NCBI RefSeq assembly: GCF_000807255.1
Contig: NZ_CP009268.1
Location: forward strand, 3,998,384 to 4,062,383
DNA: 64,000 nt
DNA from: Clostridium pasteurianum DSM 525 = ATCC 6013
GTDB taxonomy: Bacteria; Bacillota; Clostridia; Clostridiales; Clostridiaceae
Direction: 5' to 3'
Shown here: positions 37,726 to 46,105 of the stretch, piece after piece
Layout of the letters: the number at the start of each line of letters is the position of its first letter
Position numbering within the stretch: the first letter of the stretch is position 1
Program-made: the position numbers and the translations under genes
The notes under the pieces: generated by a model
Seen by the model: only the letters and a program-made list of their open reading frames with translations
What the model was told of the DNA's origin: nothing
Database searches by the model: none

Positions 37726-38182
37726 TTAATATTTAACTTTTAAAAAATTAAATCCTATTGAAATCATAATATTTATTAATATATAAATAATTGCAGATTT
37801 TTTTGATATTAGTTCAATTTTAATTAAATATAAATAAAATAAACATTCTATTATTAATGCAAAGGGATTAAATAAAATAATCCAGAAATTATTTATCTTA
37901 GAAAAATATAAAAAAATTATATTTACATCTATTTGTAATAAAAAAAAGTTGAAAAAGATTGATTTTTTCTCTACACTTTTTCCAACAACAAACCTATAAA
38001 TTAGTAAATTAGCACTATAGCCTATTACTACAATAAAAATACATGTTATAGCTATTAGAATACTAGTAAAATATAAAATACCTATTGTAATTTCATTCTT
38101 ATTAATACTATCAATTGCTTCAATAATAGAAATAAAAACAAAAAAGAATAATAGCTATTATTTTACTCTTAATTATCTTCAC
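37726..38182 (-). pseudogene. Third membrane protein of the bacteriocin cluster, frameshifted near its start
   Basis: From GTG 38182, with AGGAGG upstream, the frame reads VKIIKSKIIAIILF. It then meets TGA unless one base is removed from the 6-A run at 38140-38145. The following frame is open for about 135 codons (VFISIIEAIDSINKNEITIG to MISIGFNFLKVKY) with four to five membrane segments and no suitable start of its own. The repaired product would be about 151 residues. It sits between the bacteriocin gene and the large membrane protein, so it is probably a maturation or secretion component. Mutation and sequencing error cannot be told apart here. Confidence 0.7.
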
Positions 38183-38209
38183 AGTATGAACCGCCTCCTA
38201 AAATTAAAA

Positions 38210-38591
38210 GTTGGGGGAACATAATTATTATGTTAAATTAATAAGATCTAAGTCCTGGACTATTTAAAACAACAGATATTCCATATGATATAAAAATTTG
38301 TGCAAGAAACCAAGCTGCATAACCAGGTCCAAAAATAGCACCTACAGCTGCTGCAATACTTGAACCTGCTCTATATGCTCTATATACAGTCCAAGCTATT
38401 TCTAAAACTTTAGTTGCACTAACACCTAAAACAGATCCTATTAATGCTGAACCTGTTATGCTTACTGCTAATCCTATAATTAATACACTTAACGCTATTT
38501 TCCCAAATTCTTTTAAGTTTGATGTTTTAAGACTATTTTTTACAATACTTAATTCCATTTTAAATTCCCTCTTTTATTCATTTCCCCCAAC
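38210..38591. promoter_or_regulatory. GC-rich 10-bp inverted repeat bracketing the bacteriocin gene
   Basis: GTTGGGGGAA (38210-38219) and TTCCCCCAAC (38582-38591) are perfect inverted copies. They lie on either side of the 321-bp bacteriocin frame, in sequence that is otherwise extremely AT-rich. In the mRNA the 5' leader could pair with the segment just before the SD of the next gene. This could stabilise the precursor message and limit read-through or translation of the next gene. Function is inferred. Confidence 0.55.
38238..38558 (-). CDS. Circular bacteriocin precursor, circularin A/uberolysin/AS-48-like
   Basis: This 106-residue precursor has a basic start (MELSIVKNSLKTSNLKEFGK), a hydrophobic leader (about 21-38), and a mature-like part LIGSVLGVSATKVLEIAW (from about L39) ending in LRSY at the C-terminus. 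The pattern LxGxxGVxxxxAxKVxxxI, then AG about 20 residues later and IxxxxGxGxxxxxxxA, resembles circularin A and uberolysin, which also end in an aromatic residue for head-to-tail joining. L39-Y106 gives 68 residues, within the known 58-70 range. Precursor length is close to the 105 of AS-48. The cut site is not certain. The SD is AGAGGG, and a TATAAT-like -10 lies about 55 bases upstream. The DUF95, ATPase and immunity genes downstream strongly support the call. Confidence 0.78.
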   Translation of the reverse strand: MELSIVKNSLKTSNLKEFGKIALSVLIIGLAVSITGSALIGSVLGVSATKVLEIAWTVYRAYRAGSSIAAAVGAIFGPGYAAWFLAQIFISYGISVVLNSPGLRSY

Positions 38592-39174
38592 AATATACAT
38601 TATATCATATCATTATTATTAATAAAAGTAATTTTCATTTATTACAATATACATATTTACTACATAATATATTATAATATTACAAATTTAGTTATATATA
38701 TTAAATAACTATTTGATTTTTAAAAATTATTTTAATTATTTTATTCAATAGATGTGTCATGAAATTCATTTTTCTTGCCATAAAAAAATGAATTTCACAA
38801 AACTACTGTTCTGTGAAATTGAAAATTTTCGCCAATTCAACTTAAAATCCCTTTTAACTTAGAAAATTCATCCACTCAATTAAATGTATAGAGATCAACA
38901 TTTATCTCCATATATATTTCTAAATTTTAAAGTTATATATAAACTTTTACTATATCCTTTACCCTTACAAAATTTGAATTTTCTCATGATATCACATATA
39001 ATAATATTAGATATAAGGCTTATAAAACACTGACTTAAGTATACAATATTAAAAGTAAGGTTAAAATATTAGACATATACGGATTAATATTTTAAGGCTA
39101 TAATTTTATTATCAAACATTAGTTATTTCTTTAAAATTATAGTACTACCTAACAATTAAAAGGAGCTGATTTAA
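38559..39174. other. 616-bp AT-rich intergenic region with a stem-loop
   Basis: This gap separates the divergent bacteriocin and hydrogenase units. A 14-bp stem TGAAATTCATTTTT (38760-38773)/AAAAATGAATTTCA with a short loop lies near 38760-38797, and another GTGAAATT copy follows at 38813. A TATAAT on the minus strand at about 38605-38610 may be the -10 of the bacteriocin promoter; the -35 is weak. I find no convincing coding frame. Confidence 0.5.
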
Positions 39175-40527
39175 ATGAAATCAGAATATAATGATTTATT
39201 CAAGTCTTTAATAGATGCTTACTACAAAGATGATTTTGATGAATTCATAAAAAAAGCACTTTCAGATTCCACTGTAAATAAAGAAGAACTTTCCAATATT
39301 ATTTCTTCTTTTTGTGGAGTAGAATTAAAATATACTGATAAGGATACTTACATAAAAGATTTGAAAAATGCAATTAAGAATTATAACTCCGATCATAAAA
39401 TTGTAACTAAAATTAGAGATTGTTCAGTGGATTGTGCTGATGAAAATGGCAAGACTTCTTGCCAAAAATCCTGTCCCTTTGATGCTATTTTAATTGACGA
39501 AGCAAATAAAACCTCTTATATTGATAAAGATCTTTGTACTGATTGTGGTTTCTGCGTAGAGGGATGTCCAAATGGTTCTATTTTAGACAAAGTTGAATTT
39601 ATTCCTTTAGCTAATCTTTTAAAAGAAAAGCAACCTGTTATAGCCGCTGTAGCCCCTGCCATAACAGGACAATTCGGAGATGATGTCACTATAGACCAGT
39701 TGAGAACCGCCTTTAAAAAAGTGGGTTTTGCGGATATGATAGAAGTGGCTTTCTTTGCGGATATGCTAACACTAAAAGAAGCCTGTGAGTTTAATGCTCA
39801 TGTAAAATCAAAAGATGATCTTATGATTACTTCTTGCTGCTGTCCTATGTGGGTGGGAATGTTAAAGAGAGTTTATAAAGATATGGTAAAATACGTTTCA
39901 CCATCAGTATCCCCTATGATAGCTGCTGGCAGAGTTATTAAAACTCTCAATAGCAATTGCAAAGTAGTATTTGTAGGTCCATGCATAGCAAAAAAAGCTG
40001 AGAGCAAGAATAAAGATATTGAAGGTGATATTGATTTTGTTCTAACTTTTGAAGAGGTTAAAAATATATTTGAATCTCTAAACATAAATCCTTCCGAATT
40101 ACCTGAAGATCCTTCTACAGATTACGCTTCTCGTGAAGGAAGATTATACGCACGTACTGGTGGTGTTTCTATCTCAGTAAGTGAAGCTGTAGCAAAATTA
40201 TTTCCTGAAAAAAAGGATTTATTTAAAAGCGTGCAGGCAAATGGTGTTATAGAGTGTAAAAAAATACTGGAAAAAGCTCAAAATGGTGAAGTTGCTGCAA
40301 ACTTTATCGAGGGTATGGGCTGTGTTGGCGGCTGTGTTGGTGGTCCTAAAGCTCTTATTCCAAAAGAAAAGGGCAGAGAAAAGGTTAATGAGTTTGCAGA
40401 AAATTCAAATGTAAAAATTTCATTAGAAAGTGATCAAATGAAAAAGATATTAAACATGCTAAATATAACTTCTGCTAAAGATTTTATGGACGAAGAAAAA
40501 ATAAAAATATTTGAAAGAGAATTTTAA
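39175..40527 (+). CDS. [FeFe] hydrogenase catalytic protein, group B-like (CpIII-type)
   Basis: This 450-residue protein has two [4Fe-4S] motifs at about C82-C135 (SCQKSCP and CTDCGFCVEGCP) and the H-cluster domain after residue 150. The H-cluster motifs are variant: P1 is TSCCCPMW (219-226) instead of TSCCPxW, P2 is VGPCIAKKAE with C270, and P3 is EGMGCVGGCVGGP with C383 and C387. From memory this set fits group B enzymes such as C. pasteurianum CpIII rather than the standard group A HydA. It would couple ferredoxin to proton reduction or H2 oxidation in the cytoplasm. It is monocistronic, with a terminator after it and good SD AAGGAG. Confidence 0.88.
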   Translation: MKSEYNDLFKSLIDAYYKDDFDEFIKKALSDSTVNKEELSNIISSFCGVELKYTDKDTYIKDLKNAIKNYNSDHKIVTKIRDCSVDCADENGKTSCQKSCPFDAILIDEANKTSYIDKDLCTDCGFCVEGCPNGSILDKVEFIPLANLLKEKQPVIAAVAPAITGQFGDDVTIDQLRTAFKKVGFADMIEVAFFADMLTLKEACEFNAHVKSKDDLMITSCCCPMWVGMLKRVYKDMVKYVSPSVSPMIAAGRVIKTLNSNCKVVFVGPCIAKKAESKNKDIEGDIDFVLTFEEVKNIFESLNINPSELPEDPSTDYASREGRLYARTGGVSISVSEAVAKLFPEKKDLFKSVQANGVIECKKILEKAQNGEVAANFIEGMGCVGGCVGGPKALIPKEKGREKVNEFAENSNVKISLESDQMKKILNMLNITSAKDFMDEEKIKIFEREF

Positions 40528-40564
40528 CAAAGTATTTAGTATTTGTATAGATATATACTACCTA

Positions 40565-40612
40565 AAATGACAAGAATGCTGAAATATTTATATAACAGTG
40601 TTCTTGTCATTT
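40565..40612 (+). terminator. Terminator of the hydrogenase gene
   Basis: AAATGACAAGAA (40565-40576) pairs perfectly with TTCTTGTCATTT (40601-40612). T-rich sequence follows. Confidence 0.75.
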
Positions 40613-40720
40613 AAATTTAAAAGTTAACATAGTTTTAAAGAAGATTAAACATTAATATTATAAAATTAATATACTAATTCATAATATATTCATAATATAT
40701 TTTATAAGGTGGTGAAATTT

Positions 40721-41242
40721 ATGAATGCTTTTTTAGATCGTATTCACAGAAAAGATGTATCTATATTAATGATTTTTAATAATTCAATAAGATGTAAGCC
40801 ACTAGATATATTAATGCCTATAATTACTTATATGGGTTCTGCAGCCTTTGGAGCTATATTCTGCATCATATCTTTTTTTTACTTAAGGACGAGAATTTTA
40901 AGCATAGAAACAACTGCTTCAATTATACTAAGTTCATTAATTGCTAGATTTATAAAAATTCATGTAAGTAGAATAAGACCTTATATTACTTTAAAAAATT
41001 TATATACTAAAAAAATAGGAATAGATAATTACTCTTTTCCCTCCGGGCATACAACTGTTGCTTTCTCTATTGGTACTATAATAGCATTAAATACACCGGC
41101 TATTGGATTTTTTAGTATTTTAGCAGCCATTGCTGTTGGAATCTCAAGAATGTATCTGGGTGTTCACTATCCTACTGATGTTTTTGTAGGAATGATTTTG
41201 GGTACGCTTACTTCTCTATCCATATATTTTTTCATCTTTTAA
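40721..41242 (+). CDS. PAP2-family membrane phosphatase
   Basis: This protein of about 173 residues has four to six membrane segments and the three PAP2 motifs: KIHVSRIRP, SFPSGHTTVA and SRMYLGVHYPTD, which supply the catalytic His and Asp. I prefer ATG 40721, preceded by GGTGGTG, over the upstream in-frame start at 40709. Likely substrates are undecaprenyl pyrophosphate (BcrC-like) or another lipid phosphate; the family alone does not decide. Confidence 0.88.
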   Translation: MNAFLDRIHRKDVSILMIFNNSIRCKPLDILMPIITYMGSAAFGAIFCIISFFYLRTRILSIETTASIILSSLIARFIKIHVSRIRPYITLKNLYTKKIGIDNYSFPSGHTTVAFSIGTIIALNTPAIGFFSILAAIAVGISRMYLGVHYPTDVFVGMILGTLTSLSIYFFIF

Positions 41243-41298
41243 ATAACTTTTCTTTATAATATAAAAATTTCATGTTATACTTTTGAAGAGGTGATATT

Positions 41299-41952
41299 AT
41301 GCTAAAAGATATTAAAGCTGCCATATTTGATATGGATGGTACACTTATAGATTCTATGTGGGTTTGGAATCTAATTGATGTAACCTATTTAAAAAAAAGA
41401 AATTTAATTATGCCTCCTACTCTTAGATCTGATATAGAACATCTAAGTTTTTTAGAAACAGCTCAGTATTTTAAGGATAAATTTAATTTGAGAGATTCTT
41501 TACAAGATATAATGGATGAATGGAATCAATTAGCATATTACGAATATGCTAATAATGTACAACTAAAACCTTTTGCAAAAGAATTTTTACTTAAGTTAAA
41601 ATCACTTGATATAAAATTAGGGCTAGCAACAAGTAACTGTACATTTCTTTTAGAAACAGTATTAAAAAAATATGGAATATATGATATTTTTAACGCCATA
41701 ACCACTACTGATGAGGTAGTACGAGGAAAGAATTTTCCGGATATATACTTACTGGCTGCTGAGAAACTCAATATTCATCCTAAAAACTGTATTGTTTTTG
41801 AAGATATATTACCTGCTGTAATTGGTGCTAAATCAGCTGGAATGAGGGTGATAGGAGTTCATGATTCCTATGCTGAACCTCAACAAAAGGAAATTATAGA
41901 AAAAGCTGATAAATACATTATTGGATACAAAGAATTAACTGAAGCGGTTTAA
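41299..41952 (+). CDS. HAD-superfamily phosphatase, beta-phosphoglucomutase-like
   Basis: This 217-residue protein has the HAD motifs: motif I FDMDGTLIDSMW, motif II LATSNC, the motif III Lys in RGKNFPDIYL, and motif IV VFEDILPAVIGAKSAGM. The helical cap after motif I places it in the subclass with phosphoglucomutase and small sugar-phosphate phosphatases. Substrate unknown. It lies 56 bases downstream of the PAP2 gene in the same direction. Confidence 0.88.
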   Translation: MLKDIKAAIFDMDGTLIDSMWVWNLIDVTYLKKRNLIMPPTLRSDIEHLSFLETAQYFKDKFNLRDSLQDIMDEWNQLAYYEYANNVQLKPFAKEFLLKLKSLDIKLGLATSNCTFLLETVLKKYGIYDIFNAITTTDEVVRGKNFPDIYLLAAEKLNIHPKNCIVFEDILPAVIGAKSAGMRVIGVHDSYAEPQQKEIIEKADKYIIGYKELTEAV

Positions 41953-41966
41953 ATTGAAATTTTAGG

Positions 41967-41990
41967 CATTATCAATTATCTATGATAATG
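41967..41990 (+). terminator. Terminator after the HAD gene
   Basis: CATTATCA (from 41967) pairs with TGATAATG ending near 41990 around a short loop. TCTATTTTAATTTT follows. Confidence 0.65.
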
Positions 41991-42144
41991 TCTATTTTAA
42001 TTTTAATAAAAATAAGAGTAATATAAATAGCTTTAAACAATATAATAATAACATAATACTGTATATCAGCTAGAATTTTATTAGAAATTTTAGTTTCTAA
42101 ACTAATTTATTAAAATACAATCAATATTCTAGGGAGAGAGTGTT

Positions 42145-42585
42145 TTGTTAGTTATAATCATATTATTTTTAATACTATTAGGTACTTCTGTATATTTTAT
42201 TTCTCATTTTGCTGCAATAGCTTCAATGCAAAAAAAACAACTCATGCTCCTTATGAGGGAAAATAGGAATCTAAAAAATGAGTTTAATACAAATCCAATG
42301 ACAATTGACAATATTACTATATACTATACAATGCCAAAATATGCTTATGGTATTGTATCTAATTCATGTGACCTGTATATTGCTCCTATAAAAGAATATA
42401 TAGTACTTTGCAAATTAAAACCTAATAAAAAACTTAAAATATTAGATTGCGCAAAAATTAATAATATTATATGGTATGAAGTAAAATTCCAATCAGAAAA
42501 TAATATCAATAATAAAGGTTGGATAGAAGCAAAAAATATAATTATTTTTGAAAATAATCTTAATAATCTTCAAATGAATGAATAA
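42145..42585 (+). CDS. Membrane-anchored protein with an SH3-like domain, unknown
   Basis: This 146-residue protein starts at TTG 42145 behind AGGGAGAGAG. One membrane segment (about 2-25, LVIIILFLILLGTSVYFISHF) is followed by a basic linker. An SH3-type fold (about 65-135) follows: CDLYIAPIKEYIVLCKLKPNKKLKIL, then IWYEVKF and KGWIEAKNI. Bacterial SH3 domains of this sort often bind cell-wall peptides on the outer side. No enzyme domain is present. The frame ends at a terminator shared with the convergent ABC-F gene. Confidence 0.72.
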   Translation: MLVIIILFLILLGTSVYFISHFAAIASMQKKQLMLLMRENRNLKNEFNTNPMTIDNITIYYTMPKYAYGIVSNSCDLYIAPIKEYIVLCKLKPNKKLKILDCAKINNIIWYEVKFQSENNINNKGWIEAKNIIIFENNLNNLQMNE

Positions 42586-42592
42586 ATAGAAA

Positions 42593-42616
42593 TAGTCAGC
42601 TTTAATGAACTGACTA
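42593..42616. terminator. Bidirectional terminator between convergent genes
   Basis: TAGTCAG (42593-42599) pairs with CTGACTA (42610-42616), with A-rich and T-rich flanks. It lies between the SH3-domain gene and the ABC-F gene. Confidence 0.7.
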
Positions 42617-42631
42617 ATTTCCCAAAGTATA

Positions 42632-44188
42632 TTATACAATTTTTGTTGTCCATTCCTCACAGTTCCATATATCAGTAACTATATCATTATAAAATTCAGG
42701 TTCATGACAAACTAAAAGTATACTTCCTTTATATTCCTTTAAAGCTCTCTTAAGTTCGTCTTTTGCCTCAACATCAAGATGATTTGTGGGCTCATCTAAT
42801 ACCAATATATTTGTTTCTCTGTTTATAAGTTTGCACAATCTTACTTTTGCCTGTTCTCCACCACTTAAGACTACAACTTTACTTTCTATATGTTTTGTAG
42901 TAAGTCCACATTTAGCTAGTGCAGATCTAACTTCATATTGGGTAAAGCCTTGAAACTCATTCCACACTTCTTCTATACAAGTATTATAATTATCTTTTTT
43001 TATTTCCTGTTCAAAATATCCTATGTTCTGATAATCCCCCAATGTCACAGAGCCAGAAATTGCAGGTATTTCTCCTAATAAACTCTTTAACAGTGTGGTT
43101 TTCCCAAGTCCATTAGCTCCTACTAGTGCAATTTTTTGTCCTCTTTCCATTTTCAGGTTCAGAGATTTTGATAAAGGTGTATCATAGCCTATTTTTAAAT
43201 TATCAGTTTCAAAAATAAGTTTTCCAGAAGTTTTAGCAGGCTTAAAATTAAATTCTGGTTTTGGCTTTTCTTGAGTGAGTTCAATCTTCTCCATCTTGTC
43301 TAGTTTTTTCTGTCTTGCCTTTGCCATACCGGTAGTTGCAACTCTAGCTTTATTTCTTGCTACAAAGTCTTTTAATTTAGCTATTTCTGCTTGCTGCCTC
43401 TCATAAGCTGCTTCCAGTTGTCTTTTATTGGCTTCATATACTCTCATAAAATCATCATAATTTCCTGCATATCTAGTAAGTTTTTTATTTTCTACATGAT
43501 ATATAAGATTAATTACACTATTAAGAAATGGAATATCATGAGAAATTAATATAAATGCATTTTCATAATCCTCTAAATATCTCCTTAACCATTCTATATG
43601 CTTTTCATCAAGATAATTTGTAGGCTCATCTAAAAGTAATATATCTGGATTCTCTAGCAGCAACTTTGCCAAGAGCACCTTAGTTCTCTGCCCTCCACTT
43701 AAATCTGTCACATCTCTATCTAGTCCTACATCTGCAAGTCCCAGCCCCTTAGCTACCTCTTCTATCTTAGCATCTATCATATAAAATCCATTGTTATCCA
43801 ATAAATCTTGTATATTTCCCATTCTATCAAGTAATTTTTCTAAAGTTTTTTCATCTGCTTCAGCCATCTTTTCTGTTATTTTCATAAGTTCATCTTCAAG
43901 CTCAAACAAATATTTAAAAGCTCCCTTAAGTACATCCCTTATACTTTTACCCTTTTGAAGCTGTGCATGCTGATCCATATATCCTACTCTTACGTTGTTA
44001 GACCATTCTATTTTACCTTCATCAGGCATAAGTTTTCCAGTTATTATATTCATAAAAGTAGATTTACCTTCACCATTAGCACCTATAAGACCTATATGTT
44101 CTCCTTTTAGCAACCTAAAAGATACATCTTCAAAGATTGCTCTATCACCAAAACCATGATTGATATTTTTCACTGTAAGAATACTCAT
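42632..44188 (-). CDS. ABC-F family ATPase (ribosome-associated type)
   Basis: This protein of about 518 residues has two complete ATPase domains and no membrane domain. The first has GANGEGKST, LSGGQRTK and LLLDEPTNYLD; the second has GANGLGKTT, LSGGEQAK and LVLDEPTNHLD. The linker between them is charged and contains NKARVATTGMAKARQKKLDK, as in ABC-F proteins that act at the ribosomal E site. I chose ATG 44188 behind TTGGAGG rather than the upstream TTG. It may act as a translation factor or antibiotic-protection protein; sequence alone does not decide. Confidence 0.9.
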   Translation of the reverse strand: MSILTVKNINHGFGDRAIFEDVSFRLLKGEHIGLIGANGEGKSTFMNIITGKLMPDEGKIEWSNNVRVGYMDQHAQLQKGKSIRDVLKGAFKYLFELEDELMKITEKMAEADEKTLEKLLDRMGNIQDLLDNNGFYMIDAKIEEVAKGLGLADVGLDRDVTDLSGGQRTKVLLAKLLLENPDILLLDEPTNYLDEKHIEWLRRYLEDYENAFILISHDIPFLNSVINLIYHVENKKLTRYAGNYDDFMRVYEANKRQLEAAYERQQAEIAKLKDFVARNKARVATTGMAKARQKKLDKMEKIELTQEKPKPEFNFKPAKTSGKLIFETDNLKIGYDTPLSKSLNLKMERGQKIALVGANGLGKTTLLKSLLGEIPAISGSVTLGDYQNIGYFEQEIKKDNYNTCIEEVWNEFQGFTQYEVRSALAKCGLTTKHIESKVVVLSGGEQAKVRLCKLINRETNILVLDEPTNHLDVEAKDELKRALKEYKGSILLVCHEPEFYNDIVTDIWNCEEWTTKIV

Positions 44189-44308
44189 ATTTCCCTCCAA
44201 ATTTCACATGCTAGTTATCCGCGATAATTCATTACACTAAACAGTTTAAATTAGCTTAATAACTATGTCAAAAGAAATTTTTATCCATAACAGCAAAACT
44301 TTTACCCA

Positions 44309-45019
44309 CTATTTTATTGTAATTATTCCATCCTTATATTCAGGAGCTGCGTCAACTATATTTTTTTGACAACAATACTCTAAATCTTTAGAAAGTCCCA
44401 GTTGCTTAATCTTTTTGTAATGATTTGCATATTTTATGAAGCTTTTTACATCTGTATTTTTTTCATATATGTATAAAGATGTAGTAGCAATATCCGATAG
44501 GCTTATTGGATGTCGTTTCTTTAATATACTTATTATATAGCCACTGCATATAAAATCATCAATAGAGAACTCCCCATTAGTTCCTGCATTTATAATAACT
44601 ACATCCTCATTATAATCAATAAGTTTTTGTACAACTGCTTCAGCATTTATCATAGCTGCAATAATTATATTTTTTGCTTTAATACTGGCTTTTATAGCTC
44701 TGGTACCATTACTAGTAGTCATTATAAGAGTTTTTCCCTTAACTTTTTCTTCATTATACTCTAATGGCGAATTTGAAAAATCAAATCCCTGTATTTTTAT
44801 GGCATCTCTTTCTCCGCCAAGTATATATTCATTTCTATGCTTTTCTGCTATTTTTACAGCTTCATCCACAGTAAGAACAGGTATTACTCCTTCACATCCA
44901 TTCTTAATAGCTGTTACAATTACTGATGTAGCTCTCAACATATCTATAACTACAACGGATTTATTTAATATCTTTTTTTCTTTAATATCATCGGCAGATA
45001 TTATTATATCGACCTTCAT
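44309..45019 (-). CDS. comB: 2-phosphosulfolactate phosphatase-family protein (ComB)
   Basis: This 236-residue protein begins MKVDIIISADDIKEKKILNK and has the ComB motifs VVIDMLRATSVI, GGERDAIKIQGFDFSNSPLEY and TTSNGTRAI. The archaeal enzyme removes phosphate from 2-phosphosulfolactate in coenzyme M synthesis. In clostridia the physiological substrate is unclear. ATG 45019 is preferred because GGAGG lies 8 bases upstream. Monocistronic on the minus strand. Confidence 0.85.
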   Translation of the reverse strand: MKVDIIISADDIKEKKILNKSVVVIDMLRATSVIVTAIKNGCEGVIPVLTVDEAVKIAEKHRNEYILGGERDAIKIQGFDFSNSPLEYNEEKVKGKTLIMTTSNGTRAIKASIKAKNIIIAAMINAEAVVQKLIDYNEDVVIINAGTNGEFSIDDFICSGYIISILKKRHPISLSDIATTSLYIYEKNTDVKSFIKYANHYKKIKQLGLSKDLEYCCQKNIVDAAPEYKDGIITIK

Positions 45020-45143
45020 ATTATTCGCCTCCAATAAAATTATATTTTATACTATAATTTTTTAAAATGACAAAAAGAAACAATTAGTAAAATGCAAAAT
45101 AAATTTACACCTAACTAATTATTCCTTTAAAGATATATTCAAA

Positions 45144-46094
45144 TTATTGCTTATTCTCTCTCCAAACTAAAAAGGCTATTACAAAAACAGTGGCATCCTT
45201 AAAATTTCTTATGTCAAAGCCTGTTTCCTTTTCAATTTTGCATAATCTATAAATTAAAGTGTTCCTATGAATATATAGTTTTCTTGCAGCATCAGTTATA
45301 TTTAAACCACAATTGAAAAATTCTTCTATAGTATTTATCATCTCATAATCAAATTCATTAAATTTTTTATTAAAAATACTCATTAATTCCTGTTTAGTCT
45401 TTATATTTAAATAGTAAACTACTTTTTCAAAAAGTAACTTATTATAATCTAATATATCTTCTTTTAAAGAATATATTTTCCCAAGTAATAGGGCTTCCTT
45501 ACTTTCATTAAAACACTTTATTAAATCTGATTTATTATAACAAATACTACTGAAACTTATCTTACACTTTATAAACAAATTTGAATTTATAGCATCTCTT
45601 ATGGACTTGGTATGCTCTCTAACTTCTGTAAAACTGCCTATTATTATAATTTTATCATCATCTATTAAACTTATTATATCTTCTTCATCTTTATAAATCT
45701 GTTTAATTAAAGTTAGAGCTTCATATATATTCTTATCTACACTTACAAGTAATACAAAACATCCTTGTAATAAAAAAGGTATTATATCACATATTTTATC
45801 ATTTGATATATCTTTACCGTATAACACATCCATAAGTATTTGCTCTTTTGTTAAATACATTTCTTTATATTTATTTTCAATTATATACTTTAATAAATTA
45901 GAACAAGATGAAAATTTATGTTCTAATTTAATTTTTCCTCTATTTTTACATATAGACACAGGAACAGATATTATATTAGAATTTTCCACAAATCCTTTAC
46001 TTGTAAATATTACATATTCATCTTCAGATATAATGCTAAAATTAATTTTAGTATTGTTACTTAGATCCTGTAGAAAATTCTTAAATTGTTCCAT
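45144..46094 (-). CDS. CdaR/PucR-type transcriptional regulator
   Basis: This 316-residue protein ends in a PucR-type helix-turn-helix (NCGLNITDAARKLYIHRNTLIYRLCKIEKETGFDIRNFKDATVFVIAFLVW, about 258-312). The N-terminal and middle parts have no clear catalytic motif. Regulators with this C-terminus usually activate genes for sugar acids or purine use. It starts 11 bases after the sugar-ABC ATPase gene stop on the same strand and is probably co-transcribed with it, which suggests a role in carbohydrate uptake. Confidence 0.82.
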   Translation of the reverse strand: MEQFKNFLQDLSNNTKINFSIISEDEYVIFTSKGFVENSNIISVPVSICKNRGKIKLEHKFSSCSNLLKYIIENKYKEMYLTKEQILMDVLYGKDISNDKICDIIPFLLQGCFVLLVSVDKNIYEALTLIKQIYKDEEDIISLIDDDKIIIIGSFTEVREHTKSIRDAINSNLFIKCKISFSSICYNKSDLIKCFNESKEALLLGKIYSLKEDILDYNKLLFEKVVYYLNIKTKQELMSIFNKKFNEFDYEMINTIEEFFNCGLNITDAARKLYIHRNTLIYRLCKIEKETGFDIRNFKDATVFVIAFLVWRENKQ

Positions 46095-46105
46095 AAATTT
46101 GCCTC

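Noticed and set aside
38238-38558. Linear class II bacteriocin or holin
   Set aside because: There is no double-glycine leader and no peptidase-containing ABC transporter. The DUF95 and large membrane proteins fit circular bacteriocins better.
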